Source of the DNA: Ligustrum vulgare
Taxonomy: Eukaryota; Streptophyta; Magnoliopsida; Lamiales; Oleaceae
NCBI GenBank assembly: GCA_963555705.1
Contig: OY743184.1
Span: 19,581,859 to 19,645,858, forward strand
Direction of reading: 5' to 3'
Length of the DNA: 64,000 nt
Shown here: positions 1-10,841 of the stretch, piece by piece
Layout of the letters: every line of letters starts with the position of its first letter
Numbering within the stretch: position 1 is the first letter of the stretch
Position numbers and translations under genes: made by a program
Notes under the pieces: generated by a model
The model's database searches: none
The model's input: only the letters and a program-made list of their open reading frames with translations
Told to the model about the DNA's origin: nothing

Positions 1-769
1 AGTAAGTCAATTTATATATTTAAGTAATACATGACTGTTAATTTCAATAATTTTTATGAGCTATTATTAATTTAAAAGAAAATACAAATATAATAGTTTA
101 TTTAATGGTATATCATGTTTAATGTAATATATATTATGGTACAATATTCATTTTGTAGAAGACATCAATATATTTCTCACGATTTTTGCATTCTCCCCTC
201 ATATGTAAGTTCTTCCACTTTTCATTTAAAAATATTAATTACATAAATCTAACAATTATCATCATATGACAACATGCAATGTTGGAGTAAAAATAATTAT
301 ACTGAAAATCGTATACCATTTAACATTTACGAATCTATTAAAACTAAGAATGATTAAAAAATATATAATTTATTATTAACCATAATATTCACATTTTTAG
401 CATTTGCCTATCGTATTTATCACTTTCTCTAAACTTCTTTCAAAAACATCAATCACAATAATTATAAACGTCTGTTTAATTATATGTTCTTTATACTTAA
501 ATCTAAATAATATACTTAAATCGGAATATTATTTGTATTCAAAAAATATTGATGACATAATAAAAAATTATAAATTCCTAGAGAACAATAATATACAAAT
601 ATAAAAAATAATAAATTTATATACAAAGTTTAATCGAACAATTCTTCTCATTTTATTTTATAAAAAAACATATAATTTCTCAAAAAAAAAAAAAAATAGA
701 GAATTCTTTTTAGTTTATGTGTAGATTATTATATTGGTATAAAATGAGCAAAAAATGATTTTTTATAAA

Positions 770-1960
770 AAAAAATTGATATTTTGAATAATGAATCTCA
801 AGATGAAATAGACATATAAGCTTCTATTTTTTAATACGATTATTACAATTTATATATTAATTTATAAACAATATAATTTTTCAAACTACTTTTTAATCAC
901 ACACATTTTCTCTCCACTTTTCAATCACACTCTCTTCATTTATTCAATATATCACTTTTTTTTGGGTCATAACTCATTTTCTCCTACATTTTACCAAAAG
1001 AATAATCGACAAATAAACTAAAAAAAATTCTATACTTTTAACTTTATATTATGAAAAAAATTATTATTTCAAACCTCATTATTTGAAATAATGTGTCGTG
1101 TTGTGAATAGCCCCCGATTTGAGACCCATCATTTCAAATAATGTGGTTTGTAAATTTTTTGTAGAATGCGTGGTAAATGATATTCTGAATAATGAATATC
1201 AAGATGAAATAGACAGTGCATAAATTAGATAAATATAAAATTATATTTTTTAATTCAATTATTACAAATTATAAATCAATTTATAAATAACATAATTTTT
1301 TAAACTACTTTTTACTCATACACATTTTCTCACCATTTATTCAAAAACATCATTTTTTTAATTACCACATTTTACCAATAAAATAATCTACTAAAAAATT
1401 TAAAAAGTAAAAAAAAAAAAAAAAAAAAAAAATTATCTACTTTTAACCTTACATTGTGAAAAAATTTACTACTTCAAACATCATTACTTGAAATAATGTT
1501 TCATATTATTATTAGCCCCATGTTTGATATCTGTCATTTCAAATAACGTGATTTGTAAATTTTTGTAGAATACGTAGTAAATGATATTTTGAATAATGAA
1601 TATCAAGATGAAATAAACATGTATAAATTAGATAAATATAAACTCCTGTTTTTTAATACAATCATTAAAATTTATAAATCAATTTATAAATAACATAATT
1701 TCTTAAATTATTTTTTAATCACACACATTTTCTTTTAACTTTTTAATCACACATTTCCTCTACACTTATTCAAAACAATACTTTTCTTCAAAACTCATTT
1801 TCTGCCACATTTTATCAATAAAATAATCTACACACAAATTAAAAAAAAAAAAAAAACTCTACTTTTAACCTTACATTCTGAAAAATTCAATATTTCAAAT
1901 ATTTTAATTTGTAAATTTTTTGTAGAATGTTTGATTGAAATATAATACTTGTACGTATAT
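770..1960. repeat. Three tandem ~402-bp AT-rich repeats
   Basis: The anchor agatgaaata recurs near 801, 1202 and 1606, giving a period of about 401-404 bp. Each unit continues through a block containing aatttataaa and cacacatttt and a half ending in a trans-poly(A) stretch. The same body occurs singly elsewhere (for example 39090, 40261, 55987, 57309), so this looks like a tandem expansion of a dispersed non-coding element. No coding frame is seen in 1-3011 beyond short AT-rich ORFs, which I regard as chance. Confidence 0.7.
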
Positions 1961-2343
1961 TAAAAATTATTATGATAAAATAAAAGATAAAAATGAAATA
2001 TTACAAAAGATCAAATTACAAAAATATATATAGCAAGACAAAAAATAAGCATGTGTTTGCTAAAAGTAAAAAATGGTTTATAAACATGTTTATAAACTAC
2101 AGAGTTCTCAAACCACTTTTTAACTACAGACATTTTCTCTCTCCAATTTTATTACTACTTTTTACTTAAAAATTATAAATAAACCAATTAATAAACCAAA
2201 CATTGTTATCAAATGGAGGCTTAAGACAAAAAAGAATATGACAAATGAAAGTATAAGAAAAAAAAATTTAAAGGTGGTGTAATCCAAGCAATTTTGTTAA
2301 AAAAAAAATGATTTTGGAGGGAAGTTTTTCACTTTTATATATA

Positions 2344-2371
2344 TAGTAATAGTAATAGTAATAGTAATAGT
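2344..2371. repeat. Short (TAGTAA)n microsatellite
   Basis: Four to five copies of a six-base AT-rich unit in otherwise gene-free DNA. The surrounding stretch 1960-3011 shows only AT-rich sequence, including a diverged copy of the dispersed MITE-like body near 2050-2215. Confidence 0.7.
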
Positions 2372-3016
2372 ATAGTTTAGATTTTTTTACTGATTATGTT
2401 TATTGTCTATTTTTTTTATTAGAGACTTAAATAACTACAATATACAGAATATATATATATATATTACAAATTTTAACAAATAATTCATATAATTTTTATT
2501 AAACAATATCGGTCATCAATTTTTATTAAAGTATTCAAACAATAAAGTAATAAAATAAAGAAAGAAATTGTCAATATGAAGAAATAAAAAAAAATTCATG
2601 TAACAATATTTACTAAAATTAATGATTAATTTTTTAGGAAAACGCTTGAAATTAATAATTAATACTTAAAAATCAAAATATACCAAAAAATAGACGATGG
2701 CATGTTTGTGGTACACTCGCTAAAACACTTAACACATGTTTTGTTTCCTCAAAATAATGGTAAAACAATTTATTGGTCCACAATTTTATTAAAATTATAA
2801 TTATATATCGTAAAAAGTGGTAATACTTTTTTTTTAAAAAAAAATAATAATTTATTAACATATATAACTCATGTTTCACCTCCTTTAATTTTTTTAACAC
2901 ATTTTTCTTTCTTCTTTTCAACCGCGCATTTTTCAATAAAATAATATTGGACAGAAATTCAAAAAAGATTCACTGCATTCTACCCATACATTCTTCTAAA
3001 AATCACTATTCATTGT

Positions 3017-3699
3017 TGTTGTGATCGTACCCAAAATAAGCCCAAAAGATCACCAAAAAGAGGCCCAACGAACTCCAGTTATGGATGAAGCTTAGGGCTC
3101 TCCCTAGCCCAATAGCCGAGGTGTTATATCGCTTAGAGCCTCCTATACCGAACTAGTTTCAATAAGCCGATGTGTCCTCCTATACCACCTCGGATCAGCG
3201 ATGGGACAATGGAGGGTGTCAGAGAGACGTAACTTTCTCCAGTTGACTATGGCTTGACAAGACGTTTCCTTTATGGAGAATATGATGGGCTCCCCTTCCC
3301 TACGGCTTGTAGCAATGATTATCACCAAGAAGTTGGTTTACCTCTCCAATGGTTAGGGTGAAGACACGTGTGAAGCCCACCGCGTGTCACCATCTAGAGA
3401 CGATAAATCCTTCTATAAATATAGCACACTTGCCTTCAAGAAAAATGTTGGTAATCCAATACTCTAACTCAATATTTTACTCTCACTCCCTTTTCTCTCT
3501 TTTACACACTTATATTTTCCGTACCCAATTTATATTTGCTTGAAATGAGCACTGACTTAGGTATCGAAGTGCAAACGTGAGCCACCTCGGCCCCCTTTGC
3601 AAACTGATTGTTTTTCCTAGTGCTCAGGAGGTCCACGTGTTCAAGATGGAGGAGCTGAGACGTGTTGATCCAAGGTCCTATCAGAATTTGTGGTCAACA
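3017..3699 (+). repeat. 5' LTR of the Tat element
   Basis: This 683-bp LTR matches 18642-20860 once the inserted solo LTR is removed. It holds about 43 bp near its start (around 3023-3070) that the 3' LTR lacks. A TATA box (TATAAATA, 3414-3421) lies in the downstream half and is conserved in the 3' copy. The 5-bp duplication ATTGT abuts its left end. Confidence 0.9.
3414..3421 (+). promoter_or_regulatory. LTR TATA box
   Basis: TATAAATA in both LTR copies (the second near 20574) is positioned as the U3 promoter that would drive the gag-pol transcript. Assignment rests on motif and position only. Confidence 0.6.
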
Positions 3700-3701
3700 G
3701 T

Positions 3702-3720
3702 TTGGCGCCGCCTGTGGGAA
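3702..3720 (+). promoter_or_regulatory. Primer binding site of the Tat element
   Basis: Three bases after the LTR end comes TGGCGCCGCCTGTGGGAA, which starts with the TGG expected from the complement of a tRNA CCA end. Tat/Ogre elements use very similar sites. I do not assign the tRNA with certainty. Confidence 0.65.
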
Positions 3721-3786
3721 GCCACACTTCTAACCAAGAAATCATGTGGTAAAAAGCTACACAAAACATTGAAAAAGGGCGGATAA

Positions 3787-4747
3787 TGATGAGATCTCAA
3801 TCAGGGAATCTCGTCGAACACGCGGAATAACGAAAATTAAAACCTAGGAAAGATCTAAATCAGATCTGACACAAGAACAAACAACAAAAATAAGGATAGA
3901 ACGACTGTAAAACCTTGACCCGACAATCACGACGCAATTTATGGCGATGCGGATTGAAGAACCAAGATTGGTGAACGCCACAAGGACTTGTCAATTTCCT
4001 TGATAAGTATCGAATTTGGAAACGCCACAATTATTCTTGCGAATATTTGATAAGTTTGCTGGAAAAACGCCACAAAGATCGGATCTTTGATAAGTTCAAG
4101 GAAAAGAGAATAAATTCAACCTCTCAATTTTGGAGAATCCTCTTACAAATTTTATTAATCAAACTCAACTTAACTGTTTTTACAATGAATTGAAAAAGCG
4201 TATAAATAAGCAAAATAACCTAACATCTAATTTACTCAAAATAGAATTCTAAATAGACTAAAATTCTAAAATAGGAAAATAACCAAAAACTAAAAAAGGA
4301 AATTAAATAAATTGAAAATTCCGGAAAATCTGGCTCAACTTGTTTACGGCCGTGACGAAACATCTTACGGCCGTAAAGGCCTTTCTGATTAGATTTATGT
4401 TATTCTTTACGGCCATGACACAATTCTTACGGCCGTGAAATTCCTTCAGTTTGCATGTTACGGCCGTAACTTCCAAGCTTACGGTCGTAAGCCTCGTTCT
4501 GCCAAAATTCATCATTTTTCCTCATTAATTGATTACGGTCGTGATTGTAAGATTTACGGCCGTGTATATAGGGGTTACGGCCATGAAGGTCTTCTTTTAC
4601 GGCCGTAATGGATTTTCTGCATAAATAATTTCTTTTACTCGATTCGGCTCGATCCCAATACGGAACTTACTCCGTTTTGCACGTAGATCACTATCATATT
4701 GCCGATGGCTCGACTTCGCCCTTCAATGCCTGGTCCGGATCACATCA
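3787..4747 (-). repeat. 3' LTR of the gag-only element
   Basis: This is the 961-bp copy that ends the element in minus-strand sense. It contains ten copies of the palindrome TTACGGCCGTAA or one-base variants between 4343 and 4608. Its first ~70 bp on the plus strand (3787-3857) have no counterpart in the other LTR. Confidence 0.85.
4343..4608. promoter_or_regulatory. Array of ten phased TTACGGCCGTAA palindromes (3' LTR)
   Basis: Centres fall near 4349, 4370, 4412, 4432, 4463, 4484, 4538, 4559, 4580 and 4602. The gaps of 21, 42, 20, 31, 21, 54, 21, 21 and 22 bp are close to whole numbers of 10.5-bp helical turns. Some copies have GTCG or CATG variants in one arm. In element sense the array lies about 145-405 bp inside the LTR, in the U3 region. 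A role as binding sites for a DNA-binding protein is inference. Confidence 0.75.
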
Positions 4748-4760
4748 TACTCCCTCTCTT
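4748..4760 (-). promoter_or_regulatory. Polypurine tract of the gag-only element
   Basis: Read on the minus strand, AAGAGAGGGAGTA directly precedes the TGATGTG start of the 3' LTR, as expected for the plus-strand primer. Confidence 0.7.
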
Positions 4761-4893
4761 GAAAAGGATTCGACCTCGAATCCAATTTTGGTCGGCTTTT
4801 CAAATTCCTCCTGCTTTCTTGGGCTCGATGATCATTTCTAAGCTTCGTACAATCCTTTAGACCCTTGGGCTGCTTATTTTGGCCAATAAATTT

Positions 4894-6876
4894 CTACCCC
4901 GTCTTAAATTCATGGCTCGATTTATGTCCCTGCAAAACAGATTTTAAAGAACTGGGGAGGGAATCGTTAGCTCGGTTAAGTGCAAGGTGTGGATCCCCGT
5001 ACACCAACCTATGTGCAAATAAACTCAATTTGGGGGTGGACTCTCTTTTCTTTTTGCATTCATTCTCTCCTTTTTCCGAGGTCGTGGCATCAACTCTCTT
5101 ATTTTCAACTTTCACACCCTCTCCTTTTTCTGAGGTCGTGGCCTCAACACTCTTATTTCTTTTTTCAAACTCACTTTTGATTTTCAATTGATCATTTTGA
5201 GCTTCTTTTGGAGATAACAGAACAAGTGTAAATTTCTTCCCACCCTTCACAAATGAATATTGATTCTTAAACCCATCATGCACTACCCTCCTGTCATGTT
5301 GCCAGGGTCGCCCCAACAATATATGACCAACATGCATAGGTACCACATCACAGACCACTTTATCCTTATAACCCCCGATGGCAAAATTGACCCTAGCCTG
5401 CTTATTTACCTTAATTTCCCCCGACTCGGTCAGCCATTGCAATTTATAAGGGTTTGGATGTTTCATCAAGCTTAAGCCCAATTTATTAATCAACATTGTA
5501 CTAACCACATTAGTACAACTTCCCCCGTCAATCACCATACCACAAGCCTTTTTTCCCACCAAGCACCTAGTATGAAAAAGATTATCCCTTTGCTCACCAA
5601 TTTCATCCACCCTAGCCCTAGCACTAAGGACACGCCGATTAACAAGTGATTCTTTTTCAGGATAGTTCAATCCTTCCTCATCACTACTACTAGCTCCAAC
5701 ATCCACTAACTTAGGCATTCCCTTAAATTCATCCTCGGAACTAATTTCACCATTATCACGCAAGATCATTAACTTCCTATTTGGACACTGGGATGCTATA
5801 TGACCCATACCCAAGCACTTAAAACATTTAATATTTCTATCCTGAGTAGTTTGAGAATCAGAAATATTTTTACCTTTCGTTGTAGGCTCCTCCTTCCCTT
5901 TCGGGTTATGTTCAACGTTGGATTCCTGCTTCGTTTGTGATGTAGGATAAGATGGTGAGTGTCTTGTTGCCCCCTTTCGCCTTAGCTGCCTTTCCACCTT
6001 CATGGCCATATGCACCATATCTTCTAGCTCCACATAATGTTGCAGTTCAATGACATTGGCAATATCTCTATTCAGCCCACTCAGAAACCTAGCCATCGTA
6101 GCTTCCCGATCCTCCACCACGTTAGCCCGAATCATCGCCACCTCCATATCCTTGTGATAATCCTCTACACTCCTCGATCCCTGAGTCAAACCCTGCAGCC
6201 TCTGATAAATATCCCTATAATAATGAGTCGGCACAAACCGCTTCCTCATTATGGTTTTTAATTCACCCCAACTCTCCACCGGCTCCTCAAGGTTCCTCCT
6301 CCTACCCGTAACTAGTTGATCCCACCAAATATTTGCGTAGTCGATGAATTCAATCACGGCTAATTTCACCTTCTTCTTTTCCGAATAATTATTACAATCA
6401 AAAATCCGTTCGACCTTTGTCTCCCAATCTAAGTACGCCTCCGGATCACTCCTACCCTGGAACGATTGTATTTTCACTTTAATTTTTCCAAGGTCGTCAT
6501 CAACATCATCTCTACCCCTACGATGCCTCCTAGCATCACGACGCTCCCTATCATGCCTCCGTTCATACCTATCTCCTCTATCCCTCCTTCGCATACTATT
6601 TAAAGATATACTGCCACTTTCACTGCCCATGTCTTCATTATCCACACCAACCTCACGTCTATTACCTCTCCTAACCTGAGAACCATCATGAGATTGATCA
6701 CGAGGTCTTTGTTCACGTTCTGCACCTCGATTCTCAATCTGTACCACAAATCTCTCAAATTGTGCCCTCATTGCTGCAATATCACCATTACCCTGTTCAT
6801 CCTTTCTATTCACACCCCTGGGTTGTTTCCTGTCTCCAACAGAAGATGAAGATGTGGAAACCTCTCTATCAGACAT
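4894..6876 (-). CDS. gag: Gag-protease polyprotein of the gag-only element
   Basis: An uninterrupted 660-codon frame. Residues 1-130 are basic and low in complexity. Residues ~140-300 form a retrotransposon gag core with motifs such as DPEAYLDW, IWWDQL and RKRFVPTHYYRDIYQRL. A CCHC zinc knuckle (CFKCLGMGHIASQC) spans 351-364. A retropepsin-like region starts at IDGGSCTNVVS (residues 449-459) and includes LLGRPWQHDRR (521-531). The active-site triplet is DGG rather than D-S/T-G; I recall this from related plant gypsy proteins. The C-terminal tail holds two ATTSEKGE repeats and stops without any reverse transcriptase. The gag resembles chromovirus gag; the exact clade is not resolved. The absence of stops suggests recent or ongoing mobilisation. 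Confidence 0.88.
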   Translation of the reverse strand: MSDREVSTSSSSVGDRKQPRGVNRKDEQGNGDIAAMRAQFERFVVQIENRGAEREQRPRDQSHDGSQVRRGNRREVGVDNEDMGSESGSISLNSMRRRDRGDRYERRHDRERRDARRHRRGRDDVDDDLGKIKVKIQSFQGRSDPEAYLDWETKVERIFDCNNYSEKKKVKLAVIEFIDYANIWWDQLVTGRRRNLEEPVESWGELKTIMRKRFVPTHYYRDIYQRLQGLTQGSRSVEDYHKDMEVAMIRANVVEDREATMARFLSGLNRDIANVIELQHYVELEDMVHMAMKVERQLRRKGATRHSPSYPTSQTKQESNVEHNPKGKEEPTTKGKNISDSQTTQDRNIKCFKCLGMGHIASQCPNRKLMILRDNGEISSEDEFKGMPKLVDVGASSSDEEGLNYPEKESLVNRRVLSARARVDEIGEQRDNLFHTRCLVGKKACGMVIDGGSCTNVVSTMLINKLGLSLMKHPNPYKLQWLTESGEIKVNKQARVNFAIGGYKDKVVCDVVPMHVGHILLGRPWQHDRRVVHDGFKNQYSFVKGGKKFTLVLLSPKEAQNDQLKIKSEFEKRNKSVEATTSEKGEGVKVENKRVDATTSEKGENECKKKRESTPKLSLFAHRLVYGDPHLALNRANDSLPSSLKSVLQGHKSSHEFKTG

Positions 6877-7117
6877 TTTTAAGACACGAATAAGGAAATT
6901 CGGAATATTTGGAATTTTCGGAATTTTTTTATAATCTGCCAGAGAATTTTACTACGAGTATGGCAGAAAAAACGGAACTGAATTTGGAAGAAAAACGAAG
7001 AAGAAAAACACTTTTGAATTTTTGGGACTGACTCTTATGGATCAAACTGAAAAAAATTATGACTGACACGAAGAACGCGAAGAACACGAAAAAAATCAAG
7101 AAAATCAAGAAACGCAA

Positions 7118-8026
7118 GAATCTGAATCAGATCTGACATAAGAACAAACAACAAAAATAAGGATAGAACGACGGTAAAACCTTGACCCGACAATCACGAC
7201 GCAATTTATGGCGATGCGGATTGAAGAACCAAGATTTGTGAACGCCACAAGGACTTGTCAATTTCCTTGATAAGTATCGAATTTGGAAACGCCACAAATA
7301 TTCTTGCGAATATTTGATAAGTTTGCTGGAAGAACGCCACAAAGATCGGATCTTTGATAAGTTCAAGGAAAATGGAATAAATTCAACCTCTCAATTTTGG
7401 AGAATCCTCTCACAAATTTTATTAATCAAACTCAACTTAACTGTTTTTACAATGAATTGAAAAAGCGTATAAATAAGCAAAATAACCTAACATCTAATTT
7501 ACTCAAAATAGAATTCTAAATAGACTAAAATTCTAAAATAGGAAAATAACCAAAAACTAAAAAAGGAAATTAAATAAATTGAAAATTCCAGAAAATCTGG
7601 AGCAGCTTGTTTACGGCCGTGACGAAACATCTTACGGCCGTAAAGGCCTTTTTGATTAAATTTATGCTATTCTTTACGGCCGTGACACAATTCTTACGGC
7701 CGTGAAATTCCTTCAGTTTGCATGTTACGGCCGTAACTTCCAAGCTTACGGTCGTAAGCCTCGTTCTGCCAAAATTCATCATTTTTCCTCGTTAATTGAT
7801 TACGGTCGTGATTGTAAGATTTACGGCCGTGTATATAGGGGTTACGGCCGTGAAGGTCTTCTTTTACGGCCGTAATGGATTTTCTGCATAAATAATTTCT
7901 TTTACTCGATCCGTCCTTCTTCTCGGCTCGACCCCAATACGGAACTTAATCCGTTTTGCACGTAGATCACTATCATATTGCCGATGGCTCGACTTCGCCC
8001 TTCGATGCCTGGTCCGAATCACATCA
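7118..8026 (-). repeat. 5' LTR of the gag-only element, shortened at its U5 end
   Basis: About 900 bp matching 3857-4747. Its right end TCACATCA and the GATAA duplication are intact. On the left, homology stops after AATCAGATCTGAC, so the terminal ~70 bp and CATCA end seen in the 3' LTR are missing. I see no clear tRNA-complementary primer site in 6877-7117; that stretch is pyrimidine-rich leader in element sense. Confidence 0.75.
7609..7876. promoter_or_regulatory. Array of ten phased TTACGGCCGTAA palindromes (5' LTR)
   Basis: Second copy of the array, with the same order and spacing as in the 3' LTR. Two sites that read GGCCATGA in the 3' LTR read GGCCGTGA here, consistent with a C-to-T type change at a CpG in the other copy. 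Confidence 0.75.
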
Positions 8027-8031
8027 GATAA

Positions 8032-8223
8032 CCTCTTGGAAAAGAGTGAAGAACCACTAAGACCTTGAAAAAAGGTGAAGAGCCTCTTGAAAAAGAGTGG
8101 AGAAATACTATAAAAAACCTGGAAAAAGGAAGGAAACCACTTGAAAAAGGCTTAAAATTTTGAAATATAAGTTTACTAACCATGGAAAAGGCTTGAAGCT
8201 TTGAGATAGAAGTTCACCTATCC
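8032..8223 (+). other. Tat leader with short internal repeats
   Basis: The leader before gag repeats units such as CTTGGAAAAGAGTGAAG and CTTGAAAAAGAGTGGAG several times. It is continuous with 3720-3786 once the inserted element and one GATAA are removed. No coding signal is seen. Confidence 0.6.
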
Positions 8224-10055
8224 TTGAGAGAAAGGACAAGACCAAAAATCGCTATAGACATGAATGAAAGGGATAACGATGCTAACCCTCGAAGAAACAG
8301 GGAAAAACTACACAGTGAGGAGGATGCTCCCCAGAAACCTCGGGAGGACATAAATGAGGGAGTAGCTCAACCTAATCCTCCACGTCGGCACCGGAACCAT
8401 CGCATGCTGCGAGATATGACGTGCATGGAAGCACAGATGTTGGAAATGCAAAAACAGCAAATAGAATAAACCGCTGTGATGAACGCCTATATGGCTAGAG
8501 GATATGTTGTAAAAGAACTCATAATGCCCCCGCAGTACTCGCAGCCTCATTACTCACCATCTGACGCGGCCACTGCGTCGTATTATTACCAAGATCCCCA
8601 GGCATATGCCGAGGTGGACTCTGTCCCTTACGATGATGAGGATACAGTGCATGAAGCACCAAGAGAACAAGGTCAACCACCTAGTAACCGTGGAGAGGTC
8701 TCGCCCCCAAATTCTGGAAGTGTTTTTAGCCGAATAGGGGGACTATTAAGGGGAAGACGAGAAGATCGGCATCATGTGCAAGCGCCTAGAAATAGGCGGG
8801 GGCCAAGGGCTGAAGAAGCCCTTTCACATAGTCAAATGCCTAAAGATAGGTATGGTGTAGGAGCGGCAAAATTGAGCCCCACACATGAGCCTAGAAATAG
8901 GCTGGAGAGAAGAGCAGAAGCAGCTTGTTCTCAAACGCAGGGGGACCAACCAACTTTTCAAAGGCCAAAATATGGCCCAGTTTCACCACCACAAGGGCAA
9001 AATTTCCTCTAGCCACCCTATGACCGGTATCATGGCGCAATGAATTCTGACCATGGTGAGAATAGTGAATTACCGTCGTATGAGTTGGATGATGAAGAGG
9101 AAATAAGCCCCTTTACGGAAGGCATTCGATGGTGCCCAGTGCCCCACGATTTTGAAATGCCGGAGATAGTGAAGTACTCCGGTAGGGACGACCCCGATGA
9201 TCACCTCCTAAACTATCGCGCCAGTATGGAAATAGCCGGAGCTACTCCAGCCTTAAAATGCAAAGCCTTTACTTTAAGGCTTGAGGAAGTGCAATACGCT
9301 GGTATAAAAAACTCCCTCCTGGCAGCATCCACAGTTGGAGAGATTTGAAAGTAGCTTTCAAAAATGGCTTCGTTTCCTCCAGACCAGGATAGCTCCCACT
9401 CCAACGTCTCCAGGATTTAAGGCAAGAAAGGGAGGAGTCTTTGAAGAACTACTTAGCTCGGTTTACAGAGGAAATGCACATTTGCGAGAACATCACCGAG
9501 GCAGAGATGTTCTCTGCCCTAAAAGGAGGTTTAGACATGACAAGTATGTTCTGGAGGCATGTCCGAAGCAGAAAGCCAAGGGATTACAACACCGTGGTAG
9601 ACCTGACGAAGGAGGAGATCGTCTCGGAAGAAATGGCTAGATCTAGAGATAATCATCCTCAAGGGAGATACAATACTGGATACCCCAATGAAGTGAACCA
9701 AAGGAAAGGAGGCAATAAGGATCGGTTTGGCAATAACCGCGGGGGTTCACCGCGTCTGTTTCTGGGGACAGGATCCAGTTACACGATTGAGATCACGGAG
9801 GCTATCCCTAATTTACATTCCACTGCGCTTGCATCGAATCCCCCCACTGCCCCTGGAAGAATAGAAGGCATCCGAAGCGGGAAACAACCTATGATTGGGG
9901 CCTACTGTGCGTACCACATGTATTATGTCCATGCAACGGATGATTGTAGGGAAATCCACATGTTGGTAGACCAAAAGGAAAATGGAAGGAAGGGAGGCGA
10001 CTTCACCCCTGACAAAGGAAAGCCACAAAGGTCAAATAACCAAATGTTTAATTGA
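8224..10055 (+). pseudogene. gag: Gag of the Tat element, broken
   Basis: Frame 8224-9348 is interrupted by in-frame stops at 8467 (TAA) and 9010 (TAG), then shifts frame near 9350-9440 and continues to 10055. The N-terminal part is charged and glutamine-rich. The gag core is recognisable from YSGRDDPDDHLLNYRASMEI around 9174-9235 and KNYLARFTEEMHICENITEAEM around 9444-9510, as in the Retrotrans_gag family. A YCAYH...DDC region near 9900-9950 is typical of the C-terminal part of Tat gag proteins. Both stops fit C-to-T changes of glutamine codons. The product would be the capsid polyprotein; this copy cannot make it. Confidence 0.8.
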
Positions 10056-10322
10056 ACAGACAGGCGAGCCCCATGGAAAAACCCTGGCAAAGAAAGGATT
10101 GATTGTCATCAACGGGATAGGAGCAGGGTCCGAAGTAACCCCTAGAGCAAGATAAAAATATAAGAGAACCGCCTCCGCCTGCAAATGATCCACCAATCCG
10201 TGAGATCGACACGATATTTGGAGGACCCCACCCAGGTGGGAGTACCAACTACTCCCAAAAATGGTACATCAGAAAGGCCAAAGAGTCCGCTAACGTGAAC
10301 TATCGCATCCATTCACATCCTG

Positions 10323-10607
10323 TTGGGACATCCAGGACAGAACCTATCACGTTTACCCTGGACGACGCTATTGGGGGTACATTTACTGCATAACGATGCC
10401 CTGGTAATTCTGGTGGTGGTGGTTTGGAATGGATTGTCCTTGATGCTGGTGGATGACGGTGCTTCGGTGAAAGTGATTTATGGAGTCACTTTTGATAAGA
10501 TGGGGATTAGCACCCCACTCATTCCAGTCCCGGATCCGATATATGGATTCACCGGGGATAATATAACTCCCAGAGGATCCATAATCCTTATGACGGAATT
10601 CGGGTAG
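10323..10607 (+). pseudogene. Aspartic protease region of the Tat pol
   Basis: The frame contains HNDALVI followed by the active-site region MLVDDGASVKVIY, where the usual D-S/T-G reads D-D-G, then a YGFTGD flap-like segment. This is the order seen in plant gypsy retropepsins, which cleave Gag-Pol. The frame ends at a TAG at 10605-10607 and is offset from gag, so it is not translated as one protein. The stretch 10056-10322 holds only a degraded linker. Confidence 0.7.
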
Positions 10608-10841
10608 GCTCCAATCCTCTCTAGGATCCCCATCGAGTTCTTAATTGTGAATAAAATCTCCTCATATTATGGCTCAATTGGGAGGCTGGGCCTAATTGAC
10701 TTAGGGGCTATAACTCGTACAAAATACATTTTTATGAAATTCCCAACAGAGCATGGCATAGCCACTATTAGGGGGAGCCAAACTAAATCACGGTCTTGTT
10801 ACACAAACGCTATCTGAAAGTTTCAACATCGAAGCGTAAAT

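Larger units (their letters stand above)
3787..8026 (-). mobile_element. Non-autonomous gag-only LTR retrotransposon (TR-GAG type)
   Basis: The element runs on the minus strand and begins and ends TGATG...CATCA. It is flanked by a perfect duplication GATAA at 3782-3786 and 8027-8031, and lies in the untranslated leader of the Tat element. It has two LTR copies, one intact 660-codon gag-protease frame, and a purine-rich tract before the 3' LTR. There is no reverse transcriptase, RNase H or integrase, so it must borrow these enzymes. The LTRs differ by only a few percent by eye, less than the Tat LTRs around it, which fits a later insertion. This architecture matches published TR-GAG elements. 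Confidence 0.88.

Noticed and set aside
404..604. 66-codon ORF in the AT-rich start of the window
   Set aside because: Composition is that of random AT-rich DNA (Ile, Leu, Asn, Lys) with no motif, and no promoter or conservation evidence.
4343..4608. TTACGGCCGTAA array considered as a CRISPR array
   Set aside because: Repeats are 12-bp palindromes with 8-9-bp spacers in a plant LTR, without uniform spacers of 30 bp or cas genes.
4865..5191. 108-codon plus-strand ORF
   Set aside because: It lies on the opposite strand of the well-supported gag-protease frame 4894-6876 and has no protein motif.
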